60,000 bases of DNA from assembly GCA_015680685.1 (NCBI GenBank), contig MNCI01026399.1:1112344-1172343 (forward strand), read 5' to 3'. This document shows, piece after piece, positions 23,465 through 34,253 of this stretch. Within the stretch, counting starts at the first letter, position 1. Each line of letters starts with the position of its first letter. The stretch comes from Gnetum montanum (lineage: Eukaryota; Streptophyta; Gnetopsida; Gnetales; Gnetaceae). The translations under genes were made by a program, and so were the position numbers. Under the pieces are notes generated by a model, which was given only the letters and a program-made list of their open reading frames with translations, was not told the origin of the DNA and ran no database searches.

Positions 23465-24384
23465 CTGCAATCATAGCATAACCATGAATTAAAATGTGTA
23501 TAAGTTGCTCAAAATAACAATAATACACCTTCTCATTTTGGTCAAGCTATGACACTGGCACATGCATCTTGTTAGGTTCCCCAGAGTGTAGTTGAGGGGT
23601 TAGAAAAAATAATAAAACATAATGAGTTACAATTTATAGTTGTTTTTTTGTTTTTGTTTTTTGTTGTCTGTCCCCTAAGAGGTGTCCCCATGTGTTTTTT
23701 TATTTTATGGCAACCACACCATGCAAAGACCCATGCATTTTTGCATGCATTTGGTCCAAGGAGTGTGCTTTGAATACTCTTTTTTTTTTTGAATGATGAG
23801 CACCACACCATGCAAGGACAAACTGCCAATGAACTTCTTGTTATGGCAGGATATTGGAGTGGTAAGAAGTCTGTGAGGACACTCTCAGAGACAAGGGAAT
23901 AGAAAAGTACAAAGAATGTTACATTCCCCTTGAAATCACACCTTGTTCAAACTATTAGGTCCTCCTCAAGTCTGGAAACTACACAAGTCACAAATTAATT
24001 AAAGTTCTTTTTAATGGAAAATGGATTGCATGCTTCCAAAATAAGGAAAACCATGGAGTGGGTGGATGGGTGGATGGGTGGATGATGTGGACTCACTACC
24101 TGTTAAATGAAATGAAAGTATAACATGACTTCCTGGAATAGAAATGCTAAGGCAAGAACTAGATATAATAGGTAGACCATAATATGCACCATCACAAAGA
24201 GGAACAACCGCACTAGTACGTCCTATGACAATAAGACATCTTATTAATGAGAAGTAGAAAACAACTGAAAGATAATTACATATAGAAATAAATAAATAAA
24301 TAAAAGTAAGTAAGAATGATCAAACGTACGAACGATGTTGTAAAAAAAAACTTTCAAAAATAACTAAGGAGCCCGTAGAGGTTG
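23465..24384 (-). other. Spacer between pol and 3' ORF in element H
   Basis: Non-coding. It holds the family block GTGAGTCCACATCATCC (24080-24096, minus), a TGGATGGG minisatellite at 24060-24085, an AATA microsatellite near 24290-24306 and two copies of CACACCATGCAA (near 23712 and 23805), of which G has one (about 41030). Confidence 0.6.
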
Positions 24385-26625
24385 TTAACATGGATGATGA
24401 TCTCCCCCATGACTAAGCTGGGAGGAGGAGACCCAAAAAATGGAATGAGGTTGACTATGTGATGAGAGGGTAGTGACACTGGTTTAGTGAAGTTCATGGA
24501 AGGGCTTTAATTATTACATATTGACTAATTGTGTTTTCATGGGATCCTCAGGTTTGTGTATAAGTAGGGCCCTAGATGGAAAGTTTTCAAAAATAATATA
24601 AGATCCATCCCATAGTGTTTGAAACTTAGTACGTTGTAGTACATGTGTGGGGTTCTAGTAAAGTACCTTATCTCCATGTTCAAATGTTACCTTTCGAATC
24701 CTAAGATCATGATGTTTTTTTACTATATGCCTTGTGTATTTCATTTGATGATTAGGCTACTAGTCGATTCTCATCTAGCACATTCAAGTTGATGAGTCAT
24801 TCTCATTGTGCTAGTGATAGGTCAAGACTCAAGTCACTGGCAGTAGATAGTGTTTGAAGTTTTGCCTGAATTGGCAGTTTTAGTAATTTCCTGTACACTA
24901 ACTTATAAGGAGAGTAGCCTATAGGAAGTTTCCACATTGAGTGGTAAGCCTAGAGGGCATAGTTAAGTTTTGTGCCCCAATCCCTCCTATATTTGCTAAT
25001 AGTCCTAGTTAAGCTCTTTGTAATCTCCCTATTTGTGACTTCGGCTTGCCCATTGGCTTGAGGATTATAGGGTGTTGTAAATTTATGTTCGACCCCCAAG
25101 TGCTACATAAGTTTACAAAAAGTATTGCCCGTGAAGTGAGTACCATTATCCAAAATGAGTGCACATGGAATCCCAAACCTATTCACGATTTGTTGTTCGA
25201 CAAATTGTGCAGCTGTGGTTGAGGAATAGTCAGTGACGGCTACCGCCTCTACCCACATGGTATAGTAGTCTACTGCGATGATTATATATGCCTTCCCATT
25301 GGACATGGGTGCGATAGGGCCCATGAAGTTGATGCCCCAAATATCGAAGGGCTCTAGTGGCTAGATCCACTGTTGAGGTCCCTCCATTCATGTTGTCATC
25401 CCACCATCTCTCTGACATCATTCACAGGAATGGATAAACCATTGAGCATCTCTGAAGAGTGTAGGCTAGTAATATCTTACAAGCAAGATTTTAATGGTTA
25501 TGTGTCATCTAGCATAGTGGCCCCCACAAGGGCCCTTATGAGCATCTTGAAGGATGTGTAGTTTATCCTCATCAAGGATGCATCATTGAATAAAGCCATC
25601 CGCACACACCTTGTAAAGGTGTCCATTGATTTACATGAGATGCTTGGCCTTATGAAGAAACTATTGCTTCTTCTGATGATCCCACTCCTTTGGAAATTCT
25701 TGTGTTAAGAGATAAGTAAGGATGTTGCTAAACCAAGTTGATCCTATGGGCATTTCCTTGGTAGTTACTCCAGTGAAGAGGAGTTCATCTGGAAATTAGT
25801 TAGAAAGTGCCTCCTCTTCCTCTGTGCTATTCCATTGTAACTGAGATAAGTGGTCAAAAACCACATTCTTAGTTCCCTTTTATTCCACCATAGTAAGATC
25901 GAATTCTTGAAGGATCACAAGCCACTGTATGATACGGGAACTTACCATTGGTTTGTTCATAAGGAACTGGATGGCACTGTGGTCAGTATGAAGAAACACC
26001 TTGTATCCAAGCACACAGTGTTGAAACTTTTTCAAGGTGAACACCACCACCATCAATTCCTTTTTGGTGGTGGTGTAATTGATATGAGCACCCATAATGC
26101 TTCAACTTGCACAGTGGATGTAATATGGATGTCGCTGGTCATCCAACTATGTGAGCATGGCTCCTAATGCATAATTAGATGCATCCATCATGATGTGAAA
26201 TAGGTCGGACCAGTCGGGTGCCCATAGAATTGGAGTCTCTACAAGTTTATATTTTAATGTTTGGAATGCAGACTCACATTCCCTAGTCCAGATAAATGGA
26301 ATGTCCTTCTTTGTTAGTGCCACCAATGGCTTGGCGATCTTCAAGAAATTCTCGATGAAGCGTCATTAATAACCAGTGTGTCCAAGGAATGACTAGACAT
26401 ATTTTATAATGCTTGGTTGATTGGTGATTCCTTGGATGATTCTGATTTTTTTAGGGTCTACACCAATCCCTACTTGTGAAATTCGATGTCCCAAAACAAT
26501 ACCCTCTTGGACCATCAAGTGACTCTTTTGCTAGTTGAGCCGTAAATTTGTTTCCACACATCTTTTTAAAACTTGCTCAAGGTGGTCCAAGGCTTGTTCA
26601 AATGTTGCTTCATAGGTAGAATTGT
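24385..26625 (-). pseudogene. Element H integrase, RNase H and RT 3' part
   Basis: The integrase core is the best preserved in the window. AYIIIAVDYYTMWVEAVAV and ILDNGTHFTG are open at 25103-25324, and NGQAEVTNREI follows near 25030-25060 with its catalytic Glu intact. The first catalytic Asp is lost: the family GIDFMGP reads GINFMGP near 25320-25335. An HHCC region lies at about 25400-25540. RNase H is upstream, with GAHINYTTTKKELMVVV and ALGAMLT (25880-26344). RT is present only 3' of the catalytic FxDD box and stops abruptly at about 26625, where foreign sequence begins. Confidence 0.85.
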
Positions 26626-27334
26626 TGATATGCTAAAGTTATAAGGCTTATGAACCTAGAGGCTAAATTTTCAACCCTCCTTCTAGCGCCAAAACAACTG
26701 TTGGCGACCGTTTGGGACGCGACCACCAACGAGTGTCCTCGAACAGGATTTAGGTGCTTGCTAGTCTCTGGCAACACCAAGGCCCAGATAGCTCCAAATA
26801 GACTCAGTAGTTAATGTGAGTATGTGTGTGTGCTGTTGCGATGTGCGGTTGTGAAAAATGAAATGATTGCTTTGTGTGTAAACTACAAATGACTTACTTT
26901 AAAGAGATTCAACCAACTTTGCCAAGTACTGTGAGTTGTTGAAAGTTCCTATTTTGTTCACTTGCCTAGTCTACACGGTCCTTATAATACCTACTTGTAA
27001 CAAATAAAATTTTGCAAAAACATTTGAGCACAACTCTATGAATCTACTTCTAATTTTCCCCAGAGAAAGAGATAGTTCCACAAGAAAACTAGAAATAGAG
27101 CAAGATTCGATGGAAATAGACAGAAAAGAAAGTAGATTTGCGTGGACCTCAAATATTTAAACAAGATAAANCAACTACCACGTACGAGACTCCATTTTGG
27201 CTAGATAATGGATGTCAACAATTACATTCAATAGAACCTTCAAAATACTTGACAATTTCTGATTGAAATACCATGGAGATTCACTTTAAAGATAAAAAGA
27301 AGCTATTCTGGTCCCATCAAAATACCAAAGATTT

Positions 27335-27862
27335 NNNNNNNNNNNNNNNNNNNNNNNNNNNNNNNNNNNNNNNNNNNNNNNNNNNNNNNNNNNNNNNNNN
27401 NNNNNNNNNNNNNNNNNNNNNNNNNNNNNNNNNNNNNNNNNNNNNNNNNNNNNNNNNNNNNNNNNNNNNNNNNNNNNNNNNNNNNNNNNNNNNNNNNNNN
27501 NNNNNNNNNNNNNNNNNNNNNNNNNNNNNNNNNNNNNNNNNNNNNNNNNNNNNNNNNNNNNNNNNNNNNNNNNNNNNNNNNNNNNNNNNNNNNNNNNNNN
27601 NNNNNNNNNNNNNNNNNNNNNNNNNNNNNNNNNNNNNNNNNNNNNNNNNNNNNNNNNNNNNNNNNNNNNNNNNNNNNNNNNNNNNNNNNNNNNNNNNNNN
27701 NNNNNNNNNNNNNNNNNNNNNNNNNNNNNNNNNNNNNNNNNNNNNNNNNNNNNNNNNNNNNNNNNNNNNNNNNNNNNNNNNNNNNNNNNNNNNNNNNNNN
27801 NNNNNNNNNNNNNNNNNNNNNNNNNNNNNNNNNNNNNNNNNNNNNNNNNNNNNNNNNNNNNN
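27335..27862. other. Assembly gap (528 N)
   Basis: A run of N. Apparent long frames across it on either strand are artefacts. Confidence 1.
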
Positions 27863-27940
27863 CTTTTTATAGGGTTCAAAAGGTAGTTACATACTTAAAA
27901 ATATCTTAGCTAACTTCTCTCCCAAGTAACTTGCCCAACA

Positions 27941-27988
27941 AGTTAGGAAGTATTAACTTAGGAAGTTAGGAAGTTAGGAAGTTAGGAG
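27941..27988. repeat. AGTTAGGA short tandem array
   Basis: Four to five copies of an 8-bp unit, close to AGTTAGGA, with one interruption. It sits near the right edge of the gap. Confidence 0.8.
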
Positions 27989-29765
27989 AAATATTGCAAA
28001 TATTGTTTTTGTGAATAATGAAAATAAATCCAATAGCTCCATATAATTGTTATTTTCATTTTTATTTGTTTAGAATTTTAAGTTTTAAATACTATTGAAG
28101 CCTTAGTAATTTTATGAACAAGGTGATGATAAAAAGATAATATAATATCCACCTTGGTGTAGACGTTGGTGGTAGCGGTAGCTAATCTATGTAAATTTAT
28201 ATAAATAATTTATCTGCACTTGCACCCATGTAAAATTTGCTGCTGGAAATAGAAATTTAAATTCGACGACAGCTCAAATATGAGGTCCGAATGTGAAGGC
28301 GCCAAGCTTGGAACTGCCAGCAAATAATTCCAAATTATCCTGCCCTGCCAAAATCGTTATTAACTGCCACCGCGGAAGAAGGCTCTGCCACTGCATCCGG
28401 TGTCGTTGCCGTGTGGTGTTCAGTTGTTGGAGAGCCAACGGTGTAGGCGCGTCTGTAATCACCATCTATCTCCAGCAGAGAATAGACACCTTCCTTGTCC
28501 TTGGGAGCACTACAAGTAAAGACGACGAGTAGAGATGACAACAGAAGAACAACCTTGGTTTTGCTAAGGCACAGTTTGGGTTTTCTAACATGTTTAAAGG
28601 CATTTTTATTTTTGCTGTAGTATTTTTTGCATATTATCGCCCACAACCGCAGGCACAGGTGCAGGCACTATAGAGGAGATAATCCGGACCTCTAGCTCGC
28701 TTTCCTGCACTGCTAGTCTGCATAGCATGGCTGCCAACGTAGCACTTAGGGCATCGAAATGACAGCAATGCAGCAAGCGCGGCAACGTTTGCGGCATCGG
28801 TGATGTTGCCGCCCATGCATCATTATCTACAACACAGTTGCCACCACGTATTACTGAACAATGATGTCTTTTCTTGAAACCTACTTGCACATCCATTACC
28901 GAGTGTTGCATCCACCGCCTGCATTTCAGCCCTGTTTCGCTTATCAGATTTTGTTGCAACCTGTTACTTCACAAAATCTATTAAACCACCTACTGTTACA
29001 TGCCCTGGCCACGAAATTAAGATTCACAAATGTTATGGTTACAGATTCATTGTTTATCAGTATGTCAAAACAAAGAAACTGAACCTTCCATGGCAAGCAT
29101 TTAATGAAATTCCCAAGCAAAATATGAGGTTATCCTGGCAGTTCTTAACATTTTTTTTTTACCAGCAAGCATAGCTTTCATGATTTCACTTTTGGTTACC
29201 ATATGGCCATTCATAAGAACCACAACACCACTTTCAGAATAAGCATACTGTCTTTCCAACTTCCAGAAAACATTTAGCAATCCCAATGCCCGAACTATGC
29301 CACATTATAATGTAAGATGCGCCTCTGTTCCTGAGATTATTTACCATGGTACAAAGCCTCTTCTCGCTACAAGATTAAATATCGGTATCCCTGTTCCTTG
29401 GTTTCAATTGAATCTAGCCTGCATGAAAATCAGGACCGATCCTATCTCCATTAATATTTACCGTTAATATGCTTGTGTGACCAAGCCATGTACATTTCCA
29501 TGCTGACCACTACCGCTGAACCATCTCTGAGCTCATAAACTGGTTGAATTAAACCCTTTCTAAATGTCCTCCCAATAAGCATTGCATAAATATGCCAAAA
29601 TATTGCACTCTTTGGTCAATTTATAAGGTAAAAAAAATGTGTTTCATCACCGTATGACTTACATGAATCTTTAGTAAATTCAAGCATTATTCTTCTTTTA
29701 AAAAAAAAACTAAAACTCCTGTTCCATGAAATGGCCTAAAATGTGCAAACACTTTCTTGTTTCAA

Positions 29766-31077
29766 AGAGAAGCCCATCTATGATATGGTGGAGCTGTTCC
29801 TGCTAAGAGTAGCCATGACCAGGGCATCGGTGTAATAATGAGTAATATTTTCTCATGGCTGTATCCAAGGGTTCATGGCCACCTTACTTCCATCCCTAGA
29901 TTTTTCGTTTTAGATTAGACACTTTGGAGTAGGTTTGGTATTTATCATTGAAAATTTCCAACATCATACTCCATCATCTAATTGATTTTGATTCCAAAGA
30001 CTGGTACCAACTTCCCACTTCCTTGATGAGTGTTCGAGAGAACAGTTTGAGTTTCTGCCAATCATTGTCTATATTTTATAGGGTGCAAGCATCATGAAAT
30101 TCTTACAAGTGAGTTTGTGGATCACACTTATATCCCCCTTCAAATTTGGAGATGTTGTTCATGTCAAGGTGCTTGATCCGACTATCTTTCAAGTGCCTAC
30201 TAGGTATTTTAACTGTAAGCATGCTTCAAGTAGCCAACAGTGGTTCATCAGCATCATAGTCTTGTTGATGGCCATGACGTCTATGATGATTTCAACTGTC
30301 TCTCCTCTCTTGACAATGAGACTGGCATTATTGGTCATGCTTTTACTCATGTCATCCCCGTCGGTCCTTACAATCTTGTCGGTCTTTTCGGTCACCATCA
30401 CCCTAATCCTTCCTACTACAGTTGTGATTAGAGTCAGAACCTGGTGAAGAAAAAGTGGAACAAGAAGATGGAGAAGAGGGAAGAGAACTACCACTGCCCT
30501 GGTGTCAATCTCCTCCTTTGCTCTAATGATGACCTTGATCTTCACGTCCATCTTTCCCTTTTCCATGATCTTTCTTGTGTGATCCCCCATCATCTTGGGG
30601 CTCCCGGTCATTTGATTATTTACTTTGAATGATGGACTAAATGATCTGATGCATTAGAGGAGGTTTGGCCAAATGGGAATCATGAAAAATAGGTTCCTCA
30701 TCATCATGTGGGTTCTACAAGAATAAAGGATTACTAAACTATTTCCCCTTTATGTGTTCATGGCATTCCGCTTGTTTCCGGTCCCATGCACATTGTTCCT
30801 CATTTGGATGATAGTCTCAGTAGTCATGATCCTTCATTATGTATTCCACACCATAGTCCTGAATGCCAAGTCTGGCAAGAGTTTGAAGTAGCATTCCAAG
30901 AACTGATTGATCAGGAGGGAATATGATGTTGCCCTCCATGTCCCACCATTACAGATGCTCATCCTAATGCAAGATAAAGGTGAACTTGGGGATATACTTG
31001 TCTGGATGTGCATATACCACCTGACATTCTTGCAGCACTAGTGGGTTGAATCTGTCTCACCTTTGAGAAGACGACAT
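29766..31077 (-). pseudogene. Element H gag, 5' part
   Basis: The start is ATG 31077, 165 bp inside the LTR. The family N-terminal module is visible with one early stop: VVYAHPDKYIPKFTFILH and MEGNIIFPPDQSV. A Ser/His-rich linker follows (30611-30250), then the capsid core with KYYSLLHRCPGHGYS near 29800-29860, ending at HHIIDGL where foreign DNA begins (about 29766). The zinc knuckle and tail are lost. Confidence 0.8.
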
Positions 31078-31222
31078 TCTTGATGTTACATAACAACTAA
31101 ACTAATGTGCCTTATTCTTTTACTTAAGCTACCTAGCGTTCGTAGATTTCACTATCCTAGGTCCATTCCAATGAAGTGAATGATGATCTTGCTAAGACTA
31201 GATAGTACATGTAAGACTAATA

Positions 31223-31241
31223 GTCCCTGATAATGATGCCA
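31223..31241 (-). other. Primer-binding site of element H (tRNA-Asp type)
   Basis: The minus strand reads TGGCATCATTATCAGGGAC next to the LTR. It differs from the tRNA-Asp complement mainly by transitions. Confidence 0.7.
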
Positions 31242-31242
31242 A

Positions 31243-32137
31243 TGATGAGCGATGAGGTACCCCTACATCCAACCATACAAATCACTGGCGTTCACGCGTG
31301 ACTCGGTTGAATTTTTCAGACTACAAGCTCTTACGTACAACAAATTCTAGCTAGCAAAACCTTAGTTAGAATGGTCGTTGTCTTCCCAATCTCACCTGTG
31401 ATATTCTAAAGCGATGGTTGAGTGAGATTGAGGCAAATGATTTTTATCAGATTTTTTATTATCTTTAAAGGTCTAATTCTTTTAATGTAGGAAATGGAAA
31501 TTTGTGTAATTTGTAATTGTTCTACTCTATCACTTAACTCTCCCTAACATAAGCAACCGATCCCATCTTCCATCCACATCCTGAGCATATCCTAACCATT
31601 GCTAGGTTACTAAACGTTAAGCGTCACTGGGTTACCTAGTGTCCAATATATGTTTGAGATGGTTGTGCCTATGGTTCTCATAAAATATGAAAAGGACAAT
31701 AACCATAAAGTAATAATAATAAAATATTTTGGAATTATTTAAGTGTTGAAATATGAAAATGTTTTAATGCTTAAGTGATTAAATCCAAATGTTGCAAGGA
31801 ATGCTCAAAAAGCTCATTTTTATTGCTGGTCATGCCAATGGGCTCAAGTACAATAGCACTTGAATAAAGAGTTGTACACCTTTCTCACACCTGTTGTGGG
31901 CACTTGGGAAGTATTCTAACTTACATGAAAACAAACTACAAGATCTTCACTACAACTACCAAAAAGATACTATAAATGCTACAGGTGCATGCATATTTAT
32001 AGCAGAAGACAGACTTTGTGTTAAAAAGGTTGCGTTAACGCATGAACGGATGCATCGACAGGGTCACATCACCATGGTTGCGTCAACGAGGCACCATTGA
32101 TGTAGCCCAGTTGATGCATCAACTGAACACTTCATCA
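31243..32137 (-). repeat. Element H 5' LTR (895 bp)
   Basis: Same length and ends as the copy at 19514-20408. U3 lies at 31990-32137 with GTTGATGCATC and CATCGACAGGG words; a TATA-like CTATAAATA is at about 31995 (minus). It is flanked at 32138-32142 by the TSD ttcat. Confidence 0.9.
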
Positions 32138-32142
32138 TTCAT

Positions 32143-33271
32143 CAAATCAAATTTAATACATCATCTAATGACAACTTGCTTCTTGGAATCTCAATCATTT
32201 TGTAATCTCAAAATTTAGTTTCTTAATAGAAATATCATCATGATCTTACCAAACCTCATCACTACTAGGACCACAAGTTAAGTTTTTTGCATTACGAACA
32301 CAAATGGTCATTGTCACTTCACTACAAAATGCATTTTGTATCTGCATTGGCCATTAGAATAGTTTTTCAAATCATCACAACCAACTTAGTCATATCATAC
32401 ATTACAAGCTTCCTCAAGTTACCAACATCTGAGACAATACCTATTTTTGCCCAAATCTACATTAGTTAGTTAAGGGAAAACTCCTAAATGTGAATTTAGA
32501 ACTACTATTAGCAACCAGTAGTTCCAATTTCAATAGGCAAAACACTTTTATAAGTGCTGACTTAAAACTATTTCTAGCAAACATATGTTTCTTCATGATG
32601 AGAACATCACCTAGTCCATCTGTTATCCTAAATTAAATTATTTTGTGTTTCTTTTTTTTTTTATGAGTGCTTCATGCTTGTTTGTAGTATCTTTGTATTT
32701 TTGAGTGCTTTGGCATGTTTAGGAGGGTTTTGGGACTATTTTGATGATTTCATGGGATTTTAGGATCAATAGGGACTTGTTGGAAGGTGTTTTAACATTC
32801 TAGATCTCAAAATGAACATCCTTATTTTTGGCCCTATAAGAGTAAACGTCTTCTCCCAAGAAAACAATGTCTTATCTAGAGTATAGATGTCTACCATACA
32901 AGCTAGACATCTCTAGTGCAAGCCTACAACTCTAATAGGACATCTACACCACCTACAAGATGTTGATCTTTTGGTATTTTAAAACCTTAGAAAATGGAGA
33001 ATGTGGAAAATGTGCTTGTAAGATCTTCTAGGACTAAGAAAGGACAAGATAAGGATCCTATAAGATTGAGAATATAGCTTACATGAAGAAATCATGATTG
33101 AGAGAAGAGCTTTATGGCATCAAGACAAGGGGCCTGATGAGACCAAGATGAAAGCTTAGTTGCCAATTGAAGATGATAAAAAGTCTCAACCAAGATGAAA
33201 GATGTTAAGGATGCACAAACTAAAAAGAAGGTATTCTATTATCTTCCTAGATATCCCAAATGATCAGTAGA
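32143..33271. other. Spacer between H and G, possible left half of a Copia LTR
   Basis: No gene recognised. From about 32780 to 33276 the words GACATC and GGACATC recur, and they recur again right of element G (46440-46570). G therefore probably inserted into one continuous repeat, tentatively a Ty1/Copia LTR. Confidence 0.35.
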
Positions 33272-33276
33272 CATCC

Positions 33277-34120
33277 TGATGAGTTGCATTTTCTTGGGCC
33301 CCATCGACATGGGATTTGATGCATTGACGTGGCCTTGTTGATGTAATGTCTATTTTTGCCTATAAATATGCGCTCATCCATCATGTTTATGGCATCTTTT
33401 GTCATAGTTGTAGTAGAGCTCTTGCAATTTTGTCATTTAAAAGTTAGAATATTTCTCGAAGTGCTCATAGTAGGAGTCAAAGAGTGTACGGATATTTATT
33501 TGAGCACTATTGTACCTAACCACAGCAGTGTATGCTGCAATAAAGATGAGCTTTATGATAAACCTTGTAACACTTTGAAATAGATTAATAATTTATTTAT
33601 GCATTTAATGTTTTATACAATTTCCTTTAATGCTTTAAGTAATTAAGCTAAATTAAGCTAGATTAACTAGTGATTAATTAAGCACATAAGTATGACCACT
33701 TTGAGCATACCCTTGGGGCTTGGTAATCCCAGTAACACTTAATGTTTGGTAACCCAGTAGCATTAAACATGTTTAGGTTGTGTATGGCAAGTGGGAATGG
33801 ATGCTTATGTTAGGATTAGTTAGGTGTAGCTAGTTAGATTAAATTAGCAATTTAATTATTTTATTTTATTCATTATTCTTTATCCTTAGGCAACTTAAAA
33901 CATAAACATAAAAATGATAAAAATCATATGTCTCAATTGTAGTTAACCATACCTTTGCATTTCACAAGTGTAATTGGGAAGACAACAATTGCAATGGTTA
34001 GTTTCATGTCCTAGAGACTAGTGTACTTAGAAGGCTATAAGCCCATGCAATTTGACTGGATTGCACATGAACACTTAGTGATTTGTACGATTAAGCATAG
34101 GGTCTACTTGCCACTCATCA
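33277..34120 (+). repeat. Element G 5' LTR (844 bp)
   Basis: Begins TGATGAGTTGC and ends CACTCATCA. TATAAATA is at 33361-33368. It is 47 bp shorter than the 3' LTR because the segment between two CATCGA/GTCGAC words in U3 is missing. Confidence 0.9.
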
Positions 34121-34121
34121 T

Positions 34122-34140
34122 TGGTGTTACTGCTAAGGAC
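34122..34140 (+). other. Primer-binding site of element G (decayed tRNA-Asp type)
   Basis: TGGTGTTACTGCTAAGGAC lies one base inside the LTR. About half of the positions match the tRNA-Asp complement, and nearly all differences are transitions. Confidence 0.6.
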
Positions 34141-34253
34141 TTGTAGTTTGATACATGCATTATCTAGGATTTAGTGAGTCTTATTTAAGATCATTCAAAA
34201 GATTAATATTTACAATTATAATTTAAGCAAACTAAATTTTTCTCTAATTCAAA

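Larger units (their letters stand above)
26626..29765. other. Foreign segment inside element H, with assembly gap
   Basis: Unrelated to the gag-protease-RT DNA it replaces. Left of the gap, an inverted repeat (GCGCCAA ... TTGGCGA) at 26685-26706 is followed by TGGCGACCGTTTGGGA, which resembles a decayed retroelement primer site. Right of the gap, 27941-27988 is an 8-bp tandem array of AGTTAGGA. The part from 28270 to 29600 is richer in GC and has exon-sized open stretches on the minus strand (about 29470-29600, 29101-29286 and 28606-28959) that I do not recognise. This could be a captured gene fragment or a misjoined contig. Confidence 0.5.
19514..32137 (-). mobile_element. Element H: Ty3/Gypsy, 12.6 kb, with TSD
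   Basis: Complete at both ends: LTRs at 19514-20408 and 31243-32137 (895 bp each), exact 5-bp TSD ttcat at 19509-19513 and 32138-32142, PBS, PPT, gag 5' part, RT 3' part, RNase H, integrase and a 3' ORF. Between RT and gag (26626-29765) about 3.1 kb of unrelated DNA replaces the gag 3' part, protease and RT 5' part, and it includes the 528-N gap. The first 175 bp of the LTRs differ at roughly one base in ten by eye, mostly transitions, so the insertion is old. Confidence 0.92.

Noticed and set aside
26685-26720. TTTTGGCGC inside the H insert as an E2F site
   Set aside because: It lies within a retroelement-like inverted repeat with no gene nearby; chance or primer-site origin is more likely.
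27273-27879. Long open frames on both strands across the N run
   Set aside because: They consist almost entirely of unknown bases in the assembly gap.
27941-27988. AGTTAGGA array as telomere-like repeat
   Set aside because: The unit is 8 bp and does not match the plant TTTAGGG repeat.
29285-29315. SSGIG-like motif suggesting a short-chain dehydrogenase
   Set aside because: Only a few residues match, and an in-frame stop follows closely; too short to support a family call.
30189-30611. Hydrophobic frame as a possible envelope gene
   Set aside because: It overlaps the Ser-rich gag linker in +1 and is hydrophobic because TCN codons shift to CTN-like codons; kept only as a low-certainty overlapping-ORF finding.
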